A stretch of 64,000 bases of DNA. Origin: Staphylotrichum longicolle. Lineage: Eukaryota > Ascomycota > Sordariomycetes > Sordariales > Chaetomiaceae. Both the position numbers and the translations under genes were made by a program. Shown piece by piece: positions 22,092-32,626 of the stretch (within the stretch, counting starts at the first letter, position 1; every line of letters begins with the position of its first letter). The notes below the pieces were generated by a model. That model saw nothing but the letters and a program-made list of their open reading frames with translations. It had not been told where the DNA came from and ran no database searches. The stretch is from NCBI GenBank assembly GCA_019096155.1, contig JAHCVI010000005.1:3110468-3174467 (forward strand), written 5' to 3'.

Positions 22092-25000
22092 ATGCTCGGC
22101 CTCACGGCCAAGGGGCCGGCAGCCGCCGTGCTCCTGCTGGCTTTGTCCCAGACCGCAGTCGCCAAACTCGACTGCAGCGGTTCCAAGCCCAGCGACAAGA
22201 CCGTCTACGAGTCCGGGCAGCATGCCTACAACATCATCTGTGGGCAAGACTACGCGGGCGCCGATATCACGGCCGCGTTTGTCGACACCTTTGAGGCCTG
22301 CATCGCCCTCTGCGACACCACCCCTGGGTGCATCGACGTGTCGTTTGCCCAGCCCGGCTGTTGGTTGAAGAACAAGCTCAACACGCCGTCCCTCGCTCGC
22401 GATCACGTCTGGACGGCCCGCCGCGCCGCGCTGCCTGCGGTGACCACTCTGTCCTGCAGCGAGCCCGGCACCGACGGGACCGTCTACACCGCGCCCGGCG
22501 GCGCCCAGTTCAAGGTCCTCTGCGGCAAGGACTATGCGGGCGGCGACATCAAGGGCTTGTGGGTTGACAGCTTTACCGCCTGCCTCAATACTTGCGAGAC
22601 GACCGCGGAGTGCATCGACGTATCGTACGTCAACGGCGCCTGCTACCTCAAGAACAAGCTGAATGCCCTCCACGATGCCGGCTACGTGTGGACCGGTGTC
22701 CGCGTGGATGCGGCCACTTCCCCCGGTGCCTCGGCCAAGCCCCTTTCGTGCGATGGCAAGGCTAGCGACGGCATCGAGCACACCACCCCATCCGGTACCA
22801 AGTACGACATCATCTGCGGGAAGGAATATCCGGCCGGAGACTTGAAGACCGTCGGTGCCAGCACTTTCGAGGACTGCCTGGCTGCTTGCGATGCCGAGGC
22901 CGCCTGCATCGACGTGTCCTACCTCCCGGGATTCTGCTACCTGAAGCAAGCCAAGAACGGACACCTCATCGACGCTGCCGCTGTCTGGACCGGCGTCAAG
23001 AAGACGTCCACGGGCGGCACTATCCCTACGCCGGCGACTCCCGAGCTGTTCTGTGAAGATGGCAAGCCGACCCAGGCCACGTTCGCGACCGCCAACAACC
23101 GCCTCTACCAGATCCACTGCGGCGCCGACTTCACCGGCGGCGACCTGTCTACCACCACAGCTTCCTCCTTTGCCGGCTGCCTCAAGGCCTGCGACGAGGC
23201 CACCGGCTGCATCTCGGTCGCGTATGTGGGCAACATGTGCTATCTCAAGGACCGCCTGCGGCCCAAGGTCACTGCCGGCCACGTGTGGAGCGCCCTGTTC
23301 ATCGGCGCTCCTGAACCAGTCGAGTCGTCGAGCACCGCCGCCCCGGTCGTCGAGAGCACCACAACATCCGCGCCGTCGACGCCGGAGAGCACCGCGCCGG
23401 TCTCGGTGGACCCCACGCCCACCCAAGGGCCGACCGACACCCCTCCCCTCCCGACCGACAACGTCTACATCCCCGAGTTTGACGACAGCTGGACGTCGAC
23501 CTACACGTACGAGGAGGCGACGCTGCCCACGTACACGGGCGAGCCCACGCCGGACCCGATCCCCACGCCTCCCATCGTCAAGACCTGCTTCATCGAGCCC
23601 CAGTCCGATACCAAGTTTGTAGGTTTTGTCACCGACTTGCAGTCAAAGACCTGAAGCTGACTAGCTCTTTTCACAGCATCTCATCTCGCCGGATATGGGT
23701 TATGTCATTGCCAAGGGCAACGCCCCCGGCTTCTTCTCGCAGCCCGAGACCGAAGAGGAGGGCAAGGCCATGCTCGAGATGGTCGCCGACTTCAAGCCGC
23801 CCGTTTTTGCCTTTGAGACCCCCGAGGGCGCCCCCGAGGGCGTGTACGACATCACGTACGTCTCGGGCGACGTGAAGCGCTACATCGCCGTGGCCGCCAA
23901 CGGCGAGATGAGCTTCGTGGCTGCGTCCACCGGCGCGGCCGGCGCCAACGGCCAGTCCACGACCGTTTTCGGCGTCAGTTGCGACGGCTACATGACCGTG
24001 ACCCTCGGCGGGGCCACCAAGAACTGGCGGGCCACCGAGGCCGGCAAGACGACGCTCGAGGGCGCCGGCGAGCCCTCCAAGGACGGCATCCGGCTCCTGC
24101 CCGCCGACGCCGTGCCCGTCAACCCCAACTCGGTCGAGGCCGCCGACAAGTCGGCCGCCCGCCTGCGCCGCCGCGCCTGGGACGGCATGGGCCAGGGCGG
24201 TTACGCCCCGCGCTGCCCCAACACCCCGAACTGGGTCTGGCCGCGCGTGAAGCAGGGCGCCCGCGGCTACAACCCCAACGGCTGCGGCCCGGCCAACGGC
24301 TTCGACTTTGTGCCCGACTGGAACTTTGGCGGCTGCTGCAACAACCACGACAACTGCTTCGACGACTGCGACAACAAGACCTTTGAGCGCTGCAACCTCG
24401 AGTTCCTCGACTGCATGGTAGGCGCCTGCGTGCGCGACTACTCGCGCTGGTACAACTCGTGGCTGCAGCCCGGCTGCATCGGCATGGCCGGCTTCTACTT
24501 TGCCGCCGTCTCCTCGTGGAAGGGCAAGGAGGCCTTCTACTCGGCCAACAGCGAGCGCTGCGAGTGCTTCTGCAGCCGGCCCAACACGCTCCTCTGCAAC
24601 AACAACTGCGTCTCCATCCAGAGCAACCCGGCCCACTGCGGCGGCTGCGGCCGCACCTGCCCGCGCGGCACCCACTGCGAGGGGCTCGGCTGCGTCTGCG
24701 ACAAGCACCGCTGCGGCAACACCTGCCTCGACCTGAACGACAACCCGCGCAACTGCGGCCGCTGCGGCAACGTCTGCGCCAGCGGCTTCTGCTACCAGGG
24801 CCGCTGCTACGAGCCCCCCGCCAACCCGGACCGGTGCTACCCGCGCGAGGCGTTTGAGAACGGCGACTTCCAGCGCGGCAACGGCGACGCGTGGCGCCTC
24901 GAGGGCGTATCGCCCGAGCTAGAGGGCAGGATCCACCTCGGCGTCTTCGACGGCGCGGCCGCCGACAGCTACGGTGCCGTCGTGGACATCCCCCCCGGCG

Positions 25001-25356
25001 TCCCCTCCGTGGGGTTCTCCCTCACCCAGGACGTGTACCTGTGCCCGAACCAGAACTATGAGCTCAACTTCAAGTTCAGGAAGGTGTCGGGCCCGGCTTA
25101 CTGCTTCATCACCGCGACGCTGGCGGGGCGCACCGTGTACACCACTTCCTTCGTGGGGATTCGGGTTTCCGGGCCATCGTGGACAGCCGCGGGGCCCAGG
25201 CAGCTGGGCACGTTTGCGGTCGGGGGCGCCGTGGTGCAGGGACCTAGGTTCTACTTGAAGGCGCCGTTTAGGATGACCATGGCGTGTGTTGGATCGACGA
25301 CGTCTGAGTGGAGCACGATCCGCTTTGATGAGTTTACGATTGCGCCCATCTCCTAA
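22092..25356 (+). CDS. Secreted multidomain protein: four PAN/Apple-like modules plus secretory phospholipase A2-like domain
   Basis: Exons 22092..23618 and 23677..25356 join to 1,068 residues. A signal peptide is clear (about residues 1-24, ending AVAK). Four repeats follow (about 27-115, 120-213, 220-315, 325-410), each with CGxDYxGGD, a FxxCLxxC segment, CIDVSY and CYLKN, as in PAN/Apple domains. A Ser/Thr/Pro-rich linker (about 415-500) is probably glycosylated. A variable segment ends in a basic RLRRR site (about 671-675), a likely Kex2-type cleavage point. Next is a PLA2 core: CGPANGFDF as calcium loop and CCNNHDNCFDDC with the catalytic His-Asp pair (about 728), resembling group XII-like sPLA2. 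Two Cys-rich repeats (CGGCGRTC, CGRCGNVC) and a C-terminal beta-rich segment similar to galactose-binding-like folds complete it. The substrate is not known. The ATG at 22092 is the first in frame. Confidence 0.8.
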
Positions 25357-26158
25357 AGGAAGGGGTAGGAGTTGGTATTGGGGGTTGGGGGAGACAAGTG
25401 GGAGAGGGGGTTGTTTCGCTTCTGCATGTACAAAGTACAATTAAAGAGTCACTGCTAGAGGTTGAGAAGATACAGGGCTGTATACCACAACCTTTGCTAG
25501 GTTTATTTTTGTTTGTCTGAACAATGTGATGTCGGATATGTGATGACGAAAAGGAAAAGGAGAAATGGAGCCGAGGGTTCTGACATGAGTGACAGCGCAG
25601 TCAGGTAGCGACAAGGCCTGCTCGGTCGTTGACAAAAAGAGACAGTTGACTCTCATCTAGCAGACACTGTCAGAGCGTGATCTGTGACTCTAGATGGAGT
25701 CATGCCTCTGACTCACAGCTCAAACTCTGATCACACTCGCACAGCTGACCCCAACTCATCAAGTTGACAAGACTCACACGGTTGACTAGGTAGACAGAGT
25801 TGGCAAGAGTCGCCGCCAATGACACAATCCTATCAGAGTCAGAGATTTGGATTGGGGTGTATTTAGGTCGTGGCCACGCGCGGTTCAGCCTCCTTTCAAT
25901 GTGCATTTCCAGGCTCTATCTATACTGTCCGCCTTTTCTTCTCGTGGAGCAGTGGCTCTCAACCGCCGCTCAACGGGGCTCAGCCAAACCGGAGCTCATC
26001 TCGAGATATCGAGCTCTGGGCTCAACCCCCCAAGGAGCACCTCTACCCCTTCTTAAAGACCTATAGCCGTAAAATTCTGGGTGCAAAAGACCAAGAGGCT
26101 TCAGGCCAGTTGACAATTTGTGTTGTTGCAGAGTTCAAGCGTACCCGAGAGCCAGTGA
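25357..26158. other. Intergenic region with TGACTC cluster
   Basis: About 800 bp between the PAN-PLA2 gene and the first supported exon of the next gene; some of it may be the unresolved 5' end of that gene. The interval 25647-25841 is unusually rich in TGACTC and its reverse complement. No RNA gene is seen. Confidence 0.45.
25647..25841. promoter_or_regulatory. Cluster of Gcn4/CPC-1-like TGACTC sites
   Basis: TGACTC or GAGTCA occurs at 25647, 25685, 25697, 25709 (full TGACTCA) and 25836, with further GACTC/GAGTC pentamers near 25771 and 25807. Five hexamers in 195 bp is far above chance (about 0.1 expected for both orientations). bZIP factors of the Gcn4 type bind TGACTCA. The likely target is the gene starting downstream. 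Confidence 0.4.
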
Positions 26159-26971
26159 CCATTGTCAGGGGCAAGAACACTGGCCACCTTGGAACACCAA
26201 TACACAGTACCGAGTCTACATCAGCGCTCCATATACGGCAACCGATACAAGACGGTAAACCGCCCAGTGCCGAACATATGCTTTTCAGATGGCAGGCTCG
26301 GTGTCACCTAGTGCATATATAGCCAGCAAGATTCCATCAATGTTGGAAATACCAAAGTCAATGTTTCGATTCCCGATCACATCCATCACCTCATCCGTAC
26401 AATTCGACCAGCCATTGGACTCGAATTGGACCGCATCCGTGAGGTCATCACTGGATCTGCTCATATAAAGATCGGCGTCACCTTCCATGCTGGAGGTACT
26501 GACATCCAACTCATCCACAGGGCCTGCGTTGCGTCGGACAAAGGCGTAGCGATCGACAAGGATATATCCGACCCCGAGTATCCTTTCGAGGCGTACTTCA
26601 GGGACAACCCCTTGGCGCAACAACCCCTTCGCGCACCAACTGCATTTCCGCCAGGCCCTTGGCCCGGTAGCGAGGACTTCCCGTTCTTTGACCAAGTCCT
26701 TCCCGCCGTCGACTGCTTTGATACAGTCGAAGAGCAATTGGTTCCCCTAGTGATGGGCGTCATCTGCGACTATCACTTGGAGTGCAATCGTACGCAAGGG
26801 ATCAAGTCCCTCGACTACGATGCTCGCGCTATTGAGCTGAAATACCATGGCGGACACTGTTTCCTGCTGCTCGTCAAGTCACCAGAGGAAGGAGGTATCT
26901 ACCTGCCTCGGGAAGGTGAACCTTGCTACGTGTCTTTGAAGGGCATCAGGCGTGTCATGCCTTCGGCTTAG
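26159..26971 (+). CDS. Unrecognised protein-coding gene, 5' end unresolved
   Basis: I do not recognise this protein. The open frame 26327..26971 gives about 215 residues of normal complexity (for example IPDHIHHLIRTIRPAIGLELD and ELKYHGGHCFLLLVKSPEEGG). An upstream segment in the same frame, open from 26159 to 26254, joins through a 72 nt GT-AG intron (26255..26326), which removes an in-frame stop. The frame is closed before 26159 and has no ATG there, so at least one more 5' exon is expected, possibly beginning near the ATG at 25902. No signal peptide or membrane segment is visible in the part seen. The coding frame is supported by length and composition; the exon structure is tentative. Confidence 0.5.
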
Positions 26972-27030
26972 ACGGTGGGCGAGACGCGGCTTAGTCCAGG
27001 GGGGATCATAGCAAGGACCTTGGAAGACGG

Positions 27031-27100
27031 GAAGAGACAGCAAGAGACAGCAAGAGACAGGAAAAGACAGGAAAAGACAGGAAAAGACAGGAAAAGACAA
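27031..27100. repeat. 10 bp tandem repeat, seven copies
   Basis: Units GAAGAGACAG, CAAGAGACAG (two) and GAAAAGACAG (three, then one ending CAA) follow without spacing. It lies within an A/G-rich stretch reaching about 27180, just downstream of the unrecognised gene. Confidence 0.9.
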
Positions 27101-29062
27101 GAGAGAAGGGGAGAAGAGAAAAGATGGAAGAGTAAAAGAAGGAAGAGATGGAAGGAAATAAAAGAGGGAGGGAAAGAAGAAAACCGTTTATATATATTCC
27201 TACCCTCATTACCTTCATACCGAGATTACTAGGCTGCTAACCAAATGGCATGACTCCTTTGGTACTAAACTTCAACGCTATGGACTCGAGCTCATGACTT
27301 CCTTTATAACTTTCCAGAGTATGTACAGCATAGCTCGCACTGGTTTCTTGAACCCTCACATGAGAGGCGAGGGAAAAGCATTCCCCAGCCTGGGCGCGGA
27401 GGGGGTTATGTGTGGTGAGAATCATCTGCAGGGTATGGCGGCCCTGTAGATACAAGGCTGGGAGATGAGGACAATTCATATCGCAGGTGCTCCAAACTGT
27501 TCACTCTGTTCACGAAAGACTTAATCAGGGTACCCTGTGAAGTCGTTAAGTTGGACTGAAAGACGGCACAAAGCTGCCCGAAATGAGGAACTGCAAAAGA
27601 AGAGAAAAGGGAAGAAAAAAAAAGCTGCAAATATTGACAACCATCAGGCCACCCGCTCCGAGACCCCGAGTCTCGACCGGAGGATGCTGTGAAGCTGTGA
27701 ACCAGGTCGAGCCAGTTGGTTTTGTGTATGTAGTATTCGGGGAGAGGGAAGCCGAACCCTGGGGAGTGCCGGAAGTGCGGCCGGGGCCGACCCCGGACGT
27801 CCGGATGATCAGTCAGCCGACGACCGAGGGCTCCACTCTCCGTCTGCCCCCAGGCTTGTTGCTCTGAGCAGCGCTGCACCTTGATGGCTCGCTGCAAATT
27901 ACCCCGAAGCGCCCACTGCTGCTCCAGCGCCAGCGAAAAACAACCAGCGCGGCTTGTCGCTACGGGAGTAAATAACTTGGACGTCGATCCACAACACACC
28001 GAAAAGCCCGCTGTCGAGAAGCTGCACTTTATTTTGCATAGAGCAGTCCATGCGAGGAGGAGTGTGCACCCAGGCAGCCTGGCCGCATCGCCGAGAGAGA
28101 GAGGGGCTGCCAACGGAACTTTCCTTCTGACAGATGCGGGGTATCTTTTCCTGTGGCCTGACAGAGCTCGAGAAGGAATGCACAACGAATGGACACACTT
28201 ACAGATTGGACCCTGGAAGTCTCAGGAGGATCAGGAGGCTCAGGTCCGGAGTAGTACGTAAATGGAAACATGTCTCCTTCGAGTGTCGAATGGACGGCGG
28301 TCGAGACCACGAGTGCCAGAGGGGCGTGCATCTGCGATGGCTCTGATGGATCGGAATCGCTTCGACACGGCTTACAGATAGCCCGTGGCAGTGGCATCCC
28401 AGTGGGGTATGTTGGCCCCACCTCGGCATGGGATGCGGGGAAGCAAACAGGGGATCGTCGCAAATTGGAGGTGACGAAACTGGGCATGGGACACGCCAAG
28501 GTGGATATCGTCGTCGGGGGGGCGTTTCCCCTCCACAGTGCATTTCGGAGTTAACAGCTTTTGAGTTCTCATTGAGGGAGCGTGGGCGGAGAGCATTGGG
28601 AGACAATTGTGAAAAGATGAACCGTGGGAAGTGCAGAATTTGTTGTCGTTGGGACTCGAGACAAGTGGGAAACAAAAAACACCTGCAGCTCGTACTGAGG
28701 CGAGGCAGGCACGCGGCCCGATGCGCGGGAGCATGGAAGAGCATGGGGAGCTTGAACGGGCTGCGAGTCAGCAGTTTGAACCTCAAGAGACTGAGGTGCG
28801 TCGGTCGAATCACACGGCTGCTTTGCCTAAGCCCCCTCCTGTGCCTCGACCATCCCAGCATCCTTGAGCCATCGTCACACCCCGTTGACCCGCCGATTGT
28901 CCATCCAACCCCGCTTGGCTGCGTGCATCTGTCCCATCACCGAGGGTTCCACTCGGCCGTTGAGGGGCAACCTGTGGATTTGCCGAGCAGCAGGTGCCCG
29001 GCCTTCCCTTGCCACGCCCCTTTGTCTCAGAGCTCACAATCCACATCACCCCTCGGCATCCC

Positions 29063-29070
29063 TTTTATAA
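29063..29070 (+). promoter_or_regulatory. Probable TATA element of the aldehyde dehydrogenase gene
   Basis: TTTTATAA lies 100 bp before the ATG at 29170, followed by a CT-rich leader, a usual arrangement for strongly expressed fungal genes. Confidence 0.5.
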
Positions 29071-29169
29071 AGATCGAGCGGGGAACTCGTCCAATCTCTC
29101 CCACCTGACCCTTCTCTGCCTCTCTCACTTTTTCCCCTTTTTCACATTCCTCCAACTTCATCCGCCACC

Positions 29170-30925
29170 ATGTCCAACGTCTCCGTCGAGCTCAAGACAC
29201 CCATCACGGGCGCCTTCCAGCAGCCCACTGGACTGTAAGTTCCCTTCGCGCTCGTTGCTCCGTCCTCTTGAGACTAACACACGCTCCCAGCTTCATCAAA
29301 ACGAGTTCGTCGAGGGTGTCGAGAAGAAGACGTTCGAGGTCATCAACCCGTCCACAGAAGAGGTCATCTGCTCCGTGCACGAGGCCACCGAGAAGGATGT
29401 CGACATCGCCGTCGCCGCCGCGCAAGGCCTTTGATGGCGTCTGGCGCCGCACCACCCCGCAGCAGCGCAGCATCTACCTGATCAAGCTGGCTGAGCTGTG
29501 CGAGAAGAACATGGACCTCTGGCCGCCGTCGAGTCGCTCGACAACGGCAAGTCCATCACCCTGGCCCGCGGCGACGTCGGCGCCGTCGTCGGCTGCCTCC
29601 GCTACTACGGCGGCTGGGCCGACAAGATCGAGGGCAAGACCATCGATCAACCCAGACATGTTCCACTACACGAGGCGGGAGCCGGTACGCGACGCGAGAA
29701 TTCGTCTTGAACATGAAAGAAAAGTTAGCTAACTTGGTGTGTCTGTCTTGCTCTAGATTGGCGTCTGCGGTCAGATCATCCCGTGGAACTTCCCCTGCTC
29801 ATGCTGGCGTGGAAGGTCGGCCCTGCCCTGGCCACCGGCAACACCGTCGTCCTCAAGACGGCCGAGCAGACGCCCTCTCCGGTCTCGTGTTCGCCAGCTC
29901 ATCAAGGAGGCCGGCTTCCCCCCGGCGTCGTCAACATCATCTCGGGCTTCGGCAAGGTCGCGGGCGCCGCCATCTCGTCGCACATGGACATCGACAAGGT
30001 CGCCTTCACGGGCTCGACCGCCGTCGGCCGCACCATCATGAAGGCCGCCGCGGCCTCCAACCTCAAGCGCGTGACGCTCGAGCTGGGCGGCAAGTCGCCC
30101 AACATCGTCTTCAACGACGCCGACATCGAGGAGGCCATCAGCTGGGTCAACTTTGGCATCTACTACAACCACGGCCAGTGCTGCTGCGCCGGCTCGCGCA
30201 TCTACGTGCAGGAGGGCATCTACGACAAGTTCGTCGCCGCCTTCAAGGCCCGCGCCGAGAACAACAAGGTCGGCGACCCCTTCCACCCGGAGACCTTCCA
30301 GGGCCCCCAGGTCAGCCAGCTCCAGTACGACCGCATCATGGGCTACATCCAGTCGGGCAAGGAGGACGGCGCCACCGTCGTCACGGGCGGCGAGCGCCAC
30401 GGCGAGCAGGGCTACTTCATCAAGCCCACCATCTTTGCCGACGTCTCGCACGACATGAAGATCATGAAGGAGGAGATTTTCGGCCCCGTCTGCGCCATCG
30501 CCAAGTTCTCGACCGAGGAGGAGGCCATCAGGCTCGGCAACGACACCGAGTACGGCCTCGCCGCCTCCGTCCACACCAAGGACCTCAACACGGCCATCCG
30601 CGTCAGCAACGGCCTCCGCGCCGGCACCGTCTGGGTCAACTGTGAGTTTTTTTCCAGTATCCTATCCCCGTCCCGCCCAAAACACCAAACGTCCCCCCCC
30701 CCCCCCCCCAAAACACAAACACAAACACAAACAAACAACACCCCCCTTAAGGGCATCTGCTAACCAACCGCTCCTCGCCTCGCAGGCCACAACATGCTCA
30801 GCCACCAGCTTCCATTCGGCGGATACAAGTCGTCTGGCATCGGCCGCGAGCTCGGCGAGGCCGCGCTGGCCAACTACACCGAGTCCAAGAGCGTCGCCAT
30901 CAACATGCAGGGCAAGCTCTTCTAA
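29170..30925 (+). pseudogene. NAD(P)-dependent aldehyde dehydrogenase with disrupted 5' half
   Basis: Oxidises aldehydes such as acetaldehyde to acids. Exons 29170..29234, 29291..29684, 29757..30641 and 30786..30925 have intact GT-AG borders. The 3' half is clean: FTGSTAVGRTI, LELGGKSPNIVF (catalytic Glu), GQCCCAGSR (catalytic Cys), EEIFGPV and LPFGGYKSSGIGREL. The 5' half reads as a well-conserved ALDH only if the frame changes eight times. The sites are near 29300, 29425, 29520, 29645, 29797, 29885, 29908 and 29926; each is a loss of 1 or 2 bases relative to the expected codon pattern, mostly in short C runs or dinucleotide repeats. No base substitutions destroy motifs. Either the local sequence has errors and the gene is functional, or it is a very young pseudogene. 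The third intron holds a run of 17 C followed by ACAAAC repeats. Confidence 0.85.
30693..30738. repeat. C17 homopolymer and ACAAAC microsatellite in ALDH intron 3
   Basis: Seventeen consecutive C are followed by AAAACACAAACACAAACACAAAC. Homopolymers of this length are prone to sequencing error and slippage, which is relevant to the indels in the same gene. Confidence 0.9.
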
Positions 30926-31968
30926 AGTCCCTTTTCTGTGAAGAAGGTTTCATGGTCCGTGCGCTGCCACTGCACCGGCGGATTCAGCGCGTCGAGTTTG
31001 ACCGGCGGGCGGGGATGGGCAGTTTGGAATGGTGTAGGGGGTGAAGGGGTGGTTGAGGAAGATTGAAGAGATGGGGGGAGGGAAAAGGGGTCAGGGGTTG
31101 AGGTTAGGGTTGGTTAATCGGCACCCCTAATCCTGACCTGGCCTGATCTGACCTGTCTTTACCTGACTTTTGGATGGGACATGAAGGGACATGGGAAAAT
31201 GACGAGGGAAAGGGTGGGGAGTGTGTGACGAGTAATGATCTGTATTGGTGTGTTAAACTATCTTAGCGCCGGCAAAGGGAGGGGTAATATGCATTGGTTT
31301 GGTTTTGCGTTTTTGGGTGTGATGCAGATGGTTTTGATGACGAAAAGTTGTTGGCGCCCAAAATCAAACACCAGTGCAACTTTGAGTGTTGTGAATGTGC
31401 CATTGTTACCTTGGTCACTTTATGAGACCAAATGCCTGACGGTCTTCTTGTTAAGTGGTGGTGTCGAATACGCAAGATCAAGAAGAACCATGCTGGATCA
31501 TACATCATAAACCATCCTCCTCACCTTCAACATACCTCGCCCCGAGACGGGAGGACTCTTTGCTGCGTTGTAAGTACGAGCCTCAGAAGTGCCATTATCC
31601 TATTTGATCCAGCATGAAGAAGTAGAGGAAGCGAGCCGTGTTGTTTATGCACCTCAATACGGCACACGGTGTCCATGAGTGTGAGCAGATCCAGGCCGTC
31701 CAGCGGAAGTACCGGGGCACTGGACATAAGCCGACGGATGGCCCGTCTCGAGTGTGTGCGTTCTGCCATGAAAGGGGCCCTTAACGCCGGCCTTAAGTTC
31801 CCCGAGAGGACGCTGATAGTGAGAGAAGCTTAGGGCAGAGATGGTGTCAAAACGCATCCATTACTTTTGGCCTTGGCAGCAGCAGTGTAGTGGCAAACCC
31901 AACAATGGTGCGAATGGTAGTGGTGGGAGTACAATATAGGGTCTGGCAATGAGACTAGCGGTGGTGTA
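30926..31968. other. Intergenic region between ALDH and the homopurine tract
   Basis: About 1 kb with ALDH 3' sequence, then no recognised gene. Open frames at 31235-31510 and nearby have no conserved features. Confidence 0.45.
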
Positions 31969-32360
31969 GAAAGAGAAAAAAAAAAAGTAAAGGAAGGAGA
32001 AGGAGAAAGAAGAAAAAGAAAGAGAAAAGGAGAAGGAGAAAGAAAGGAAGAAAAAGAGAAAGAGAAAGAGAAAGAAAGGAAGAAAAAGAGAAAGAGAAAA
32101 TGAAAGAAGAAGAAAGAAGAAGAAGAAGAAGAAGAGAAGAAAAGAAGAGGAAGAAGAAGAGGAAGAAGAAAAAAGAAAAGAAAAGAAGAAAAAAGAAAAG
32201 AAAGAAAGAAAGAAAGAAAGAAGAAAGAAAGAAAAAGAAAAAAAAGAAAGAAAAGAAAGAAAAGAAAGAAAAGAAGAAAGATAAAAGACAAAACGAAAAA
32301 GATAAAAGAAGAAAGAAGAGGAAGAGGAAGAGGAAGAGGAAGAGGAAGAAGAAGAGAATA
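31969..32360. repeat. Homopurine (A/G) tract of about 390 bp
   Basis: Plus strand is almost purely A and G, with isolated interruptions near 31988, 32101 and 32281. It is composed of GAA, GAAA and GGAAGA motifs. Open frames through it encode only Lys/Glu/Arg or Phe/Leu/Ser runs and are not genes. Confidence 0.95.
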
Positions 32361-32370
32361 GGTAAGAAAA

Positions 32371-32421
32371 ATCGAAAACGAAAAGAAATCGAAAACGAAA
32401 AGAAATCGAAAACGAAAAGAA
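32371..32421. repeat. 17 bp tandem repeat, three perfect copies
   Basis: ATCGAAAACGAAAAGAA repeats three times exactly, followed by ATCGG. It lies between the homopurine tract and the transposon. Confidence 0.95.
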
Positions 32422-32520
32422 ATCGGAATGAACGTAGATAGAAAACGAAAAGAGACAGAAAAGCCGAAAATAAAAAAAGGGGCCTTAAACATAGAAAATA
32501 AGATATAGAAGAGAGGTATA

Positions 32521-32563
32521 ACGTGGTCCACATGCGAAAGTCCCACACGGGCGAAAGTCCCAC
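32521..32563 (+). repeat. Left terminal inverted repeat of the pogo-like element
   Basis: Begins ACGTGGTCCACATGCGAAAG and matches the reverse complement of 34338-34380 at 42 of 43 positions. Confidence 0.95.
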
Positions 32564-32626
32564 GAAATCATACCATCGCAACAAAATCCACATTAATTCT
32601 ACTTAGCTAGCTCAAAACAAATAAAA

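Larger units (their letters stand above)
26972..29169. other. Intergenic region with decamer repeat
   Basis: About 2.2 kb. It holds a tandem decamer at 27031-27100 within a longer purine-rich stretch (to about 27180), and the promoter of the aldehyde dehydrogenase gene. The rest (27240-29050) has open frames on both strands, but none with convincing features. Confidence 0.5.

Noticed and set aside
22065..23426. Long minus-strand open frame of 453 residues opposite the PAN repeats
   Set aside because: It is the antisense of a clear coding exon; high third-position GC creates long open frames on the reverse strand, and its translation has no recognisable domain.
31830..32593. Long Phe/Leu/Ser and Lys/Glu open frames across 31.8-32.6 kb
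   Set aside because: They are translations of the homopurine tract and have no sequence complexity.
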